A stretch of 64,000 nt of DNA from Sphaerolaimus hirsutus (taxonomy: Eukaryota > Nematoda > Chromadorea > Monhysterida > Sphaerolaimidae), in contig OZ038452.1 of the NCBI GenBank assembly GCA_964036195.1, forward strand, positions 26,733,785 through 26,797,784. Reading direction: 5' to 3'. Under the pieces are notes generated by a model, which worked only from the letters and a program-made list of their open reading frames with translations, was not told where the DNA came from and searched no databases. Both the position numbers and the translations under genes were made by a program. Numbering within the stretch: position 1 is the first letter of the stretch; each line of letters opens with the position of its first letter. Shown piece by piece: positions 24,441-34,545 of this stretch.

Positions 24441-25160
24441 CCTTGTTTTTGTTCTTGTTGAACTGTTTAATACCTGGATTACATGAGTTGATGGAATGCA
24501 TTCATGCAGTGAATGAAGCGCAAGTTCTGAGGAAAAAATGACTCCCCCCCTGAATAACATCTTCCTTGAATAACTCCCTCCAAGAATTCTGATGAAATGA
24601 GAACCCCCCTGGTGTCTTATTCGAGGATATACGGTACATTGCTGTCAATGCACATTATTCCATATGGGGGTATTTCTAAGGGGGGTAGTTTTTTCTCATT
24701 TCGCTCACACCTGGGGGAATTTAAGGGGGGGGGGGGGGGGTTAATTCAAGTGGAGTGGGGGCTATTTGTGGAAATGCGAGAGGGAAAACGTTCGCAACTC
24801 TTACACATGTTACTATACATCAAATAGCTAGTATCCTTTTCTGATGATCTTGTGTATGGGAATCTGAATCTACTAGATACAACGGACTTGAAGTGAAACC
24901 ATACCAATGGATTGTGATTAGCATTAGAATGCAATCACATTTTCGCGTAAATGGTTATCTTGGTGTTCTTTAAACTGTGCCTAAAAACTAGCTTTGATTG
25001 AGGCATCAAATTCAAAGATACCGTATTTCCTTGAAATACTCCCCGGGGGTTTATTTTTTCAGAGTGAAAATTTTGAGAGAAAAACGTGAAAAATGCAACA
25101 ATAACCACCATTTATAAGTTTTTACAGCCTTATATAAGGATGTAGATGGTATAAACGATG
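24441..25160. other. non-coding stretch with C/G-run element fragments
   Basis: Fragments with runs of C or G and 'ATTCGAGGATATACGGTA'-type ends lie at about 24540-24640, 24660-24750 and 25020-25065. Nothing coding is seen. Confidence 0.45.
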
Positions 25161-25167
25161 TTCTAAC

Positions 25168-25951
25168 CAGAGTTGCGAAAGTGTATTTACACTTACCCGA
25201 AATACCCGGGTAAATGGGTATTTATATTTACACTTACACTTACACTTTCATAAAATACCCATACACTTTTTTTACACTTTCCTGAGCAAAATACCCGGGT
25301 ACAGAAAGTGTATTTTTTCTTTCAGATGGCCCTGTTTTATGCTTTTGAGAAAGCATAAAATAGGGTCATGTACAAAAAATAACTGCACAGTGCACACATG
25401 CAGTTATGCATTGAATGTTGAAAATATGACAAATGTACAAACTAGCCTTTGATCTCCAACCTTTGATCAGTACTTATGGTATTCTACAGTTCATCATACT
25501 TATGTAAAAAAAGGACAAGATCAATGGAAATTCACCAGCTGGACACAAAGTCAACTGGCTTTTGCATTGACATTTCCATTCTTGCATTTAAACAGTATGT
25601 ATCGCACTGCTTAATCAGTAAAATATCAACACTGAAAAAGTGCCATTATTAGGGAACTTCATACCACTATCGTATTTGTTACAGTCTGAAATGTTTTATA
25701 AAATGCAGTAAAATGTGAAATAATGCATGAAAATGACAAATAAAGTGATCTAAAGGTGAAAACAGTGGTGTTTTTTAATGCTCAACAGTGAGAGCTTTCT
25801 AAAAATATTTTTTTACACTTACACTTTTTTTTACACTTTCCTAGGTATTTTTAAAATACCTTACACTTTTGGTATCCATACTCAAAATTTGGAAAGTGTA
25901 TTTACACTTACACTTACACTTTCCAAAAATACCGGTATTTTAACAACTGTG
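25168..25951. mobile_element. hAT-like non-autonomous transposon (784 bp, TIR CAGAGTTG)
   Basis: It starts CAGAGTTGCGAAAGTG and ends TTTTAACAACTGTG, whose reverse complement is CACAGTTGTTAAAA. The exact 8-bp duplication GTTCTAAC lies at 25160-25167 and 25952-25959. A CAG-N-G-like end plus 8-bp duplication is typical of hAT elements. Subterminal regions carry many TTTACACTTACACTT words. No transposase. Confidence 0.82.
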
Positions 25952-25959
25952 GTTCTAAC

Positions 25960-26703
25960 GTAGGTGTTTTGAACGTCTGTTATTTTATGCATTTCCCGGA
26001 CCACAAATTCATAGTGTCCATTTTGAGGGGGGGGGGGTATTTCGAGGGGGGTATTTCGAGGAAATACGGTAGTCCAAGGAGAAATTAACACGAACGGATC
26101 AACAAAGGAATTGTTCATTACAGGAAGACAACACCATGAGTCATGACCAAAAAGCAGCTAAGAATATCATGAGCAAGAAAATTTAGAATTCTGTAAGGTG
26201 CGATTAGGTACAGTTAAATCGTGCTGTTAAATATTATGACGTAATATTTGTTGCGGAAAAATTCTTTTGCGAAATTTTCAAATTATTGTTGTTTTCAATG
26301 TATTGTTCTTCAACGTACATTGTTTTTCAACCGTATTACAGCTAGATTGAACACGAAAATGCAATGAAAAATGATTACCTATATGGTATCTGAAAATTAT
26401 ATCAATTTTCTGTTGTTTGTCAAATTGGTGGAATTTAAAAAAATTTTTCGTTGTATTTTTACAGTCTATTTACCTAGCTGTAATAAGGTCGAACACTATA
26501 TAATATATAACAATATACCTACCTACCTATCGTGATTTCGTTTAGAAAACGACAAAAATTTGATTACTGTGCTGAAAAAGTATGTTTTTGTTGACTATGG
26601 GCGGGTGTGGGGCATCAGTGGGCGGGGTTTAATAAGTCTTTGGGTGAGTAAAAATGCCACACGTGTGCCACCGGGATGAGTTGACTGGTGTGCAAGCGTG
26701 AAC
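25960..26703. other. 3' flank of the PEBP gene; no further gene seen
   Basis: It holds a C/G-run fragment (about 26020-26071) and AT-rich DNA. It follows the PEBP stop codon on the minus strand, so the 3' UTR and poly(A) site should lie here, but I cannot place them with confidence. Confidence 0.4.
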
Positions 26704-27045
26704 TCAGCTTCGATTTTCGGTGATGTAGAAGTTGCCAGCAATCGGATCACCTGAAAGCAGAGAAATAATGGTATTTTTTGAAAGCGTCACTGGTATAATA
26801 ACTAGAGGCACAGTGAAGTGTCGTTGTGCTGACGATGCACATTCGCATGATTACACTTCACAATACTTCACAACACTTCACCGAACATCACACACATTCA
26901 CTTTCTGCTTTGGGTGAAATGGACAGGGCAAAACTAACCGAGTTTGTGTTTCTCTTGGAATGACCTGACGCAGAATTTGGCCCTTTGCTCTGGCTTGGTT
27001 GCGGCGACGCGTCTGCCAGTGTGCTCCCATAGCAGGAGGATGTAC
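26704..27045 (-). CDS. phosphatidylethanolamine-binding protein (PEBP/RKIP family), exons 4-5
   Basis: This is the C-terminal part of a five-exon gene. The full gene is complement(join(26704-26750, 26939-27045, 46917-47076, 47628-47754, 48604-48690)), 528 nt and 175 aa, within the usual length of animal PEBPs. All introns are GT-AG and the phases agree. Exon 4 gives YILLLWEHTGRR and RAKFCVRSFQEKHKLG. Exon 5 gives DPIAGNFYITENRS and the stop. These match the family's 'HRYxFLL...F...G.PVAG.FY' C-terminal pattern. PEBPs are small cytosolic proteins that bind phospholipid head groups and modulate kinases or proteases. Exon 3 lies about 19.9 kb away because a 19.4-kb transposon occupies intron 3. 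The frame is intact, so the gene may still work if that intron is spliced. Confidence 0.93.
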
Positions 27046-27418
27046 CTGCGCGCGGACAATAATGAGATGGCAAAACAATTATAAAATTTGAAAGGTTTAT
27101 TGATTTTACCATTAAAAAACAAATAGATTTTTCTAGGAAATTTGAAAATGTTTTTGAATTTTTGGTATTCTCAACTGAAAGTATGCACAAAATGCTCAAA
27201 CGATTCAAAATATCGATTTCGCATGGTTGTACTTATTGGCCCCACGCACACTAGTTTACTGGCGTTTTCAGTTTACTGGCGGTAAACTCCATTTTTTAGT
27301 TTAACGGCTAAATTCACGCATAGTAAAAGTGGGCGGAGTTTAGGCCGCCATCTTTATTTTTTTCAAGTTTGCCTGTGATGTGAATTTACGCTGTAAACAT
27401 TAATTTCTAATTTCTTTA

Positions 27419-27549
27419 TGATATGAGTCTATCTATCTTTCTGTGCACTTTATTCGAGAATCCTGAAAGCTACTTTTATGTCGAAAACACTGTTTTTATC
27501 ACAATTCAGAGGAAATCATATAATCGATTTCAATCCTCATTTCACAACA
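27419..27549 (-). repeat. 131-bp terminal direct repeat (3' LTR in the inferred orientation)
   Basis: It is identical to 29676-29806, and the 5-bp target duplication CTTTA lies just left of it. Confidence 0.8.
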
Positions 27550-27587
27550 CTCTCCGCCTAACAAACTGAAACCCAAAGAAGGAGAAG

Positions 27588-29610
27588 TCATGGCTGCGGT
27601 GGCGTCACGCAATATGCAGAATTCGGGGTCGTTTCCTCAATTTCCAATGGTTCATTCGGATCGTCCGTGTCTGGAATTTAATCAATGAAAATTATTTATA
27701 AAAGCTGAGAAGAAAACGACCTAAATAAATTTAGTATGATACAATATAAGACACCTATAATTTACAATTGTCATGAAAATTACCTACCATTCACTAATAA
27801 TGTCTCGGATCTTGTCAACCTGGTCAATTTCAAACTGTCAACTTTGTTGCCCTTTCTAATAATGTCAATTTTTGGCTTCGGTTTATCGGCCATTTCTTCA
27901 GTTTTTGAGCCTACGATAATATTCATTTTAAACTAAAAATAATAAAAAAATAGATAAAATTACAACCATGAGTTAAATAAATAGTAGAAGTCTAATTTTT
28001 TGTTTTACTGAAATAGGTATTTTAATTTAACTTAAACACATTAATTCCTAACACTTACTGGGCAAATTTTCCATTGACGTCAATTCCGATTTTTTCGAGT
28101 CTACTAGCACCTCATCTGTCATGACTGTGGTATTAAATGGCGCCATAGCATTTTCAAATTCGGATCTTTCCACCCCCTTAAATTGGGCCAAACTTTCGTG
28201 TATGCCCATCTGTTGCAACTGTTGTGCAGTGAACGTTGTCTCGCTTGTATTAGAAATACCACTCATCTGAGCATTTGCAATTCCTGGGCTTTTCAGTTTT
28301 GATGCCAATTCGCGTTGCACCAAACTTTGCACCAGTGCAGACAGTTCACTGCTGTCAGAGCCAATTTCACTGGTGTTCAACGCCATTCTTAAAAAGTGAG
28401 AATTTAATTTAGATTTTATTAATAGGGAAAGTTTTGATGTGATAATTTGGAACCAAAATTTTTAATTTGAAAAATAACTTTTTAATTGGCGTGCTGGGCG
28501 TGAATGGAACAGCCGTCCTACCAGATGGTAGTGTCACCGCACAATCTCTACCAAAAATGCCGAAATTTGGGTCGTGTTTCATTTCGTCAAATGCGTTTCC
28601 CCACTGAAATATGTGTTACAATGTTGCAAAAATATTTAAATTTGCATATTAAATATTGCAAATTTAAATATTAAAACAGCTAACTTCGTCACTGCCAATC
28701 TCAAAGTCAGACAATTTGGCTGATGACATAGATCCACCTCTGCGGTATGGGTGGTATCCTCGATTTTGTTTGTAATTTCCCCTATTCATAGACCGGCCCC
28801 GATTGAAGCCACCATGGGAACGTTTGAATTTGAATTGGTCTTTTCCACGGAAACTTCCCCGAAAACCCGAGTTTGAATTTTGCACCTGGATGTTCAGATT
28901 TTAAAATGACCTTTTTATGAAATTATTTACATAGACATTTAGGATGTAAATTGGTCATTTTGATGGAGAATTAGTCAAAAAACTTGTTTTAAAATGGTTT
29001 TACATTTTATTTTTCCATTCCATTCACGCCCAGCATTCTGTCCCCCTTCCAAATCAATCAAATTTCTACCTGTTTCCTGGGGACAAACGTTAACAGAAAC
29101 ACCAGTTTGGTCGCGCTGCGCATCGGTATTCGGTACATTATCCAGCGAAATTTCTGGCGTCTGAAGTGTTGGCGTTGTGACGTTTGAAGTGCCAACATTT
29201 GGTACCATTGACATGGTGCCCCTCGAATCATTCAAAAAAGGAATTTCATTTTCGAGCAAAGAAACGTTTTCTATTTCTGCAGCGTTTTGCTGAATCAACG
29301 TGCTAGAACGCAAAACCGGTGCTGAAGCAGCAGTCGATACTGTATTCAACATGTATCTAGTATCGCTTTCGCGCGAATGCATGCCTCTTTCAGCACGTTC
29401 TCTCTGCATATTAGCAGCCAAGAAAAACTCTCTAGTGAGTTGACTTTCACCCAAATTTGGGTCAGTTGAACGAGTGTTCATTCGAATAGGTGGAGTATTT
29501 GCCATGATGGGCACAAAAAGAGTTGTGGACGTGTGCGTTCGCTCTTGTGAGAATAGACCAGCTAAACTCAAGCTAAGCAGACTCCAGCATGAAAGCAAAA
29601 GCTTAAACAT
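27588..29610 (-). CDS. unknown spliced gene inside the TRIM-like element (RG-rich protein)
   Basis: I reconstruct complement(join(27588-27670, 27788-27910, 28059-28387, 28479-28603, 28685-28885, 28984-29505 or -29610)), about 460 or 495 aa. Introns 2-5 have GT-AG ends with matching phases. The first junction (AAACAA|GT...) is weak, and a better donor (CAGGAAACAG|GTAGAA) does not fit the phase. The start at 29505 (MANTPPIRMN) has a good context; the start at 29610 would add a signal-peptide-like leader (MFKLLLSCWSLLSLSLAGLF). The third-from-5' part is rich in RG and NRG motifs (SFRGKDQFKFKRSHGGFNRG), suggesting nucleic-acid binding. The rest is serine-, threonine- and acid-rich and probably disordered. 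There are no zinc knuckle, capsid or polymerase motifs. I do not recognise the protein. It could be a captured host gene or a highly divergent Gag-like gene. Confidence 0.55.
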
Positions 29611-29675
29611 GCAGCTTTTCAGTGAGTCTCACTCCACCCAAATGCAACAAAGAGAAGATTAGCTCGTCCACCAAG

Positions 29676-29806
29676 TGATATGAGTCTATCTATCTTTCTG
29701 TGCACTTTATTCGAGAATCCTGAAAGCTACTTTTATGTCGAAAACACTGTTTTTATCACAATTCAGAGGAAATCATATAATCGATTTCAATCCTCATTTC
29801 ACAACA
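29676..29806 (-). repeat. 131-bp terminal direct repeat (5' LTR in the inferred orientation)
   Basis: It is identical to 27419-27549 and is followed on the right by the target duplication CTTTA (29807-29811). Confidence 0.8.
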
Positions 29807-29811
29807 CTTTA

Positions 29812-30486
29812 ATTGTGGAAGAACGGAGCATTGTTTATGCAATTTTTTTGCGTCATCGTGTACAGTACGTTGTGTAGATGTTGTCAAAATTTTTAAAATA
29901 TTTTTAAGTGCAACATTGGATTTTTTATTGAATTTATCATTTTTTTGTGGAAATAAATTTTTATAAAATCACCTGTTACGTTTTTTCGTTTATTGAAACG
30001 TTCTAAATTATCAGTTTTCTTTGCGCTATCGATTGGTGTACACAGCGGACATGAAATATAAACTTTCGATTTTTTATGATTTTATTTCAATTAAACACAA
30101 ATAAATCACTAGCACGTGAACGGAAAGCCCGAATCCGGAAAAAAAAATCACACATGAAAGAGGAACATTAGCTGCACACATCACACAATTTTTCGCGGCG
30201 TGAAACGAAAGACTTTGCGAATTATGATTTAATCACAATTAAAAAAGAAAAAATCAGCCAAAAATCGAATAGTGAATGAAAATTGTCCATTCAACAACAG
30301 TGTACTACATAACAACCATTATAACCGGTTGCAATCGAAAAATGAAGTGTAGCTGTAGCAGATAGCATGAAAATGAATTTTTTGTATTTGTTACATCAGT
30401 TTACCATTCCAGTGCCACTTTAATGCTAACTGCCACTGCAACGGAAATATTTCAGTTTGATTTTTATATTCAACGTAGTTGCAAAT
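29812..30486. other. AT-rich 3' flank of the transposase gene
   Basis: No gene is seen. The region should contain the transposase 3' UTR on the minus strand. Confidence 0.4.
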
Positions 30487-32978
30487 TCAGCAGTCAGCGG
30501 GATTCACCCACGGAACACGACCGGCGTCCGTCATCATCCACTGCTTGATTGCATCCCTGATGGGGCGCGCATCTCTTTCGTCAACGTCCCTTCGGATTGG
30601 CACGTTATCGATCGTATCCATGTTGTCGTACACTGGTCGCCACTGCAGCTGTGTATGGGAATGAATTTATGTGATGTTGAATTGTAACAGTGAATATGCA
30701 AGGTAAACTTACATTTCCCTCAACAGTGTCGTTCGGGTCATCTTGTGGTTTTTCATCGCCATTTTCATCAAATTGGTTGGCAGCACTTTCCCCGCAGATA
30801 TCACGCAGCCAATTGTGCAGGTGGCAACAGGCCATAACCAGTCTTTGTACGCGTGGCGGTTCCATCGCGATACAGGTCATCAGTATGCGCCATCTGCCAG
30901 CCAAAATACCAAAGACGCATTCAACAGTGCGCCTAGCTCGGGATAAGCTGCAGTAGTTGCAGTCAAATTTAGATTTCAGTTTTACCAAAACAACGCTTCT
31001 TTCACAATATTCAAACACACCGATAGTTGAAGTGTCGCTGGCTGTCATCTGCATGCAGCGCATATGGCACCATACACCACTTGCGCAACGGGAACGCTTG
31101 ATCACCCACAAAATAACTCGGAATGGTATTTGCAGGTTGGTTGGCATCTGCACCGGGCAGCAAGCACGGTGGTGCCATAAGCATTCTGCCATGTCTGTGT
31201 AAATGTATCACTTTTATCATGTGTAAATGTATAGCACCTCATTGGAACATGTCAAAAAGGATGTAAACTCACATCAAATCCTGCCCGAAATCAGACGTGA
31301 TCAGCACAGCACCATCTGCTTGTGACCCCGGCATACCGATGTCCACGTACTGAATTTTCAAATCTGCGCTGGCGCTGATGAACAGTATAATCGACGAGAA
31401 GCCCTTGTAGCACCAGTATCTCGTTCCACCCTCTGCAAGGCGTTTTTCATTTACTTTTGTAACTGTAAACATTTCCACCTCACTGCACAGTTTCCCATCA
31501 CTGTGAATTTAGTCATTTTTCTACAGTCGCCAGACCGTCGCCAGACCGTCGCCATTTCGTCGCGCAATTTGGCCCTTTTTTAAAAAAAATCATAACTTTT
31601 TTTTGGATAACTTTTATGAGAAGCCAGGTACGTCAGAAGAAGCGCAATTTTTTTCTCTACAAGTACATCCAAAAATCATTTGCACAACATTCCCATGACC
31701 CAAATGAAGTTACTTTCAAATCCGTGGGGGTTGCGGTTAAACTCAAGCAAAAGCGACGATTTTGCGACGTTTGCGACGCAAAATGCGACGAAAAGCGACG
31801 TTTTCACAAAAAAATTTGCAACCTTGGTAAACTGGCGACTATTTCTGATTGAAGGCGACGCACGCGTCACAAGCGTCGCAAGCATCGCAAATGCGACGCT
31901 TAGTTTACCGTGACGTTGCATACGACTGACCATGTTTATGTTTACTGGAAACAACACACATGAGGGCAAAAGTAGAATGCGTAAAATGATATGTACTTAC
32001 CAGCGGGTTTGCGAATACGGATGTGTTTGCCATCCAGACTCCCCACACAGTTCGGCATCTGCCACAGTTTCCAGTATTGCTGCGCGAAATCTTTCATTTG
32101 CCCTAAATCACTCCCCATAGGTTTCAAGTGGTCCTTCAAAACTTTCACTATTCCGGTGGACACTTCGTCAATAATCGTTCTAATCGTAGCGCCGGAAATC
32201 TGTAAATGTTTTTCCAAAATACAATGAACTATAAAGCAATCTAAAAGCATGAAAAATGGTATCACCTGTGACTGGCCGGCACAATCTTCAACTTCCCGGC
32301 CGTTTGCGCATGTATACAGAAAGTAAAACAGTCGCATTTCTGTTGTCACTACAGCGATGTGTCTTCTTTCATCTCGTGTTCTCAGGTACTGTTCACCAGT
32401 TTCAGGGTCGACAGCTGTAAGCATCGCGTGCAGCTGTTTGAATTCAGTTGGCCACAGCTGTAATTAATTTGTAATCATTGTGAACGTTATCGGTAAACTG
32501 AGTTCATTCATACATATCAGTTTACTGTTCGATTGCAATGTTGTTGTAAACAATAACATGAAAATGTCACAACACAGTAAGTGATGTTATATACGTCTGT
32601 ATATTTTACGTAAATAACAGAAATTGTGAAACAACGAACCCTGCACAGTTTGTAAAACCATGCTGGATCGGTGTTCTTGCAGGCAATAACAGCTCGCCAG
32701 TAATTGCCCCTGGAGCGCGCCCTTTCTAGTAAATACGGTGTCATGTACTTTTTCCTGCCCTGATCACCCTGTTCTTGCGCGGCATTCTGCTGTTCCTGCT
32801 CTTGTTCTTCGTCGTCTTTGTCCACATCATACAAAAACAACGTGTTCCCGACTGCCAAAAAAGCGGCTAATATTTGTCTCTTCTGATTGTGCGTTAGTGG
32901 CGCAGTTCCATCCAAATTCCACTCTAGCGCTTCGTTCATTCTTTGCATTTGTCCCAAAACGGATTCATCGTGCGCCAT
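30487..32978 (-). CDS. PIF/Harbinger-type DDE transposase (seven exons, intact)
   Basis: complement(join(30487-30648, 30713-30947, 31021-31194, 31273-31462, 32001-32199, 32266-32457, 32640-32978)), 1,491 nt, 496 aa. Every intron is GT-AG and the frame closes exactly. Family hallmarks appear in order: MPNCVGSLDGKHIRIRKP (first catalytic Asp), YVDIGMPGSQADGAV (second Asp region), IPSYFVGDQAFPLRKW, LSRARRTVECVFGILAGRWR (catalytic Glu) and a C-terminal VPWVNPADC like the usual VPW ending. The N-terminal 200 residues are acidic and helical, with a Q/E-rich stretch. Such transposases cut and paste elements with 3-bp target duplications, usually together with a second DNA-binding protein. There are no stops or frameshifts, so it could be active. 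The intron between exons 3 and 4 is unusually long and full of GCGACG words. It is divergently arranged with the 31-exon gene at 33232. Confidence 0.92.
31500..31925. repeat. cluster of GCGACG/CGTCGC words in a transposase intron
   Basis: About a dozen GCGACG or CGTCGC hexamers are packed into 420 bp (for example ACCGTCGCCAGACCGTCGCC near 31530, TTTTGCGACGTTTGCGACGC near 31760 and ACGCACGCGTCACAAGCGTC near 31860). The same word family recurs next to the right end of the large element (46360-46600). It may be an inserted repeat or a set of binding sites. Confidence 0.6.
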
Positions 32979-33231
32979 TTTGAAACGTTTTTTTGGGGAC
33001 AGTTTTTGTCAATCGATATTTCAGATTTCTGGCCATATGCCAGACATTTCTGGCATGTAGCCAGAAATGAAACATGTGATTAAAAAAAGTAACCATGAAT
33101 AACATAAAATTGTATCACGACGTGTCACTTTTTTTTTGTCACAAATCCATATCTTTCACAGATAAGAAATAAAAAGCGAAAATTTTGTGGAAAAGTGAAA
33201 AATAGACCGTTCGATTGATTTCGCGTCGAAA
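32979..33231. promoter_or_regulatory. shared divergent promoter region with a nested palindrome
   Basis: The transposase (minus, ATG at 32978) and the 31-exon gene (plus, ATG at 33232) start only 253 bp apart. Within this space TGCCAGA-CATT-TCTGGCA (33038-33055) is a perfect inverted repeat. A wider pair, TTTCTGG (33026-33032) and CCAGAAA (33061-33067), encloses it. This looks like an operator, possibly for autoregulation by an element protein. I cannot place a TATA box or initiator with confidence. Confidence 0.5.
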
Positions 33232-34500
33232 ATGGTCCGAACTTTGGGCGGTATGGCGCGCGGCCGATCGCAAAACGTTTCCGCGACCGCGGAAACGACT
33301 TCGGATGGCGGCAAAGGCAAAAATGGAAACAAACGTGGACGGCCGCCAAAGCAGAAAACTGAGAGCCAGCCCCCAGAACAGGTTACTCATCCGATTTCTT
33401 TGGTTATCTTACCATTTCTTTTCATGCGTTTTCTAGTTATCATTTTTGTTTGAGTACAAGTGTGTTTTGGACATCTGCCAATTTATCTACAATTTGCAAA
33501 TGTTTACAAGCCAACGCGATATTTACAATCCAAGATAAGCCAACCAATGTTTACAAATCGTTTGCCCCACTTCAGACCGTTCCGACTGGACCGCCCGTGC
33601 GTGGCCGAGGCACAAACATGCGCACCAGAGGGCAGGCTGCGCAGAGTTCTCAGCGCGACATTTCCGAGCCGCAGCGCGTGCTTGTCCCCGACGATCACCT
33701 CGCACATTCGTTTGGCAGGGTTTTGTCGCAGGTTTGCTACTTATATTTGTACGGGTTTCTGAACTTTTTCTACACACACAGTTTATTCTTTATTTGAAAT
33801 TTGTCTAAATTCAGCTCTAATTTAGCAAACTTCTGTGCTTTTTCGTAAACTCACATTTCATTTGTTTCAACTATGCGGAATTCTCTTTCCACCGTGTCAA
33901 AAGTGTACACAATGTTCCTTTTCAGGATTTGTTCGCGAGTCAGGAGTCTCCGGCTGAGCCGGAAGTCCCCGCTGACGGTGACCATTTGGAGGAGCAGGAA
34001 AAAGCGCGCGAGGAGGAAAGAGCGCGCCAGCAGAAATTGTCGATGGAGGAGCAAAGAAGGCTGAGAAAGTTGGAAAATGACAGAATCGGGGCGAAGCGGC
34101 GCAGAGACCAGAAGAGGCTGCAATTGAAAGAGAAAAAAATGGTTTGTAATTTTTTCTTTATTTGAATACGTTCTCTTTCCGGCATTACCTCACTGTACAC
34201 TTTCGTGAAAGTTTGCGCAACGTGAACTACTGTTGCTGTTTTCACCACTTATGTAAAATGTAGATGTAAACTGATGTTGCCATGACAGTGTCTCTTTGCA
34301 CACTGTCACAGACATACTGTAGCACCTTTTACCCATTATGTAAAATGTAGATGTAAACTGATAGTTTGATCACACACACACTGTCACTTTGCAGCAGGAG
34401 CTGCAACGGCAGGCACGTGAGGCAGCCACGAACGTGTACGGTGGTCCCCTTGTGCCGTCCGCAGTGGTTGCACCGGCTGCAAGCACTACGGCTTCTGTGT

Positions 34501-34545
<45 letters not shown>

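Larger units (their letters stand above)
27419..29806 (-). mobile_element. young 2.4-kb element with identical 131-bp terminal direct repeats (TRIM-like)
   Basis: 27419-27549 and 29676-29806 are direct repeats with no difference that I can see. Read on the minus strand they begin TGTTGTGAAATG and end CATATCA (TG...CA). A 5-bp target duplication, CTTTA, flanks the element (27414-27418 and 29807-29811). On the minus strand the purine-rich GGCGGAGAG lies directly before the 3' repeat, and a TGGTGGACGAG possible primer site follows the 5' repeat after two bases. This fits a very small LTR retrotransposon. It has no reverse transcriptase; instead it contains a spliced gene of unknown function. The orientation is inferred from the polypurine tract. 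Confidence 0.75.

Noticed and set aside
30605-31192. A single 195-codon minus-strand frame
   Set aside because: It reads through a 73-nt intron (30948-31020) and the wrong frame of transposase exon 5; the spliced model restores the known transposase motifs.
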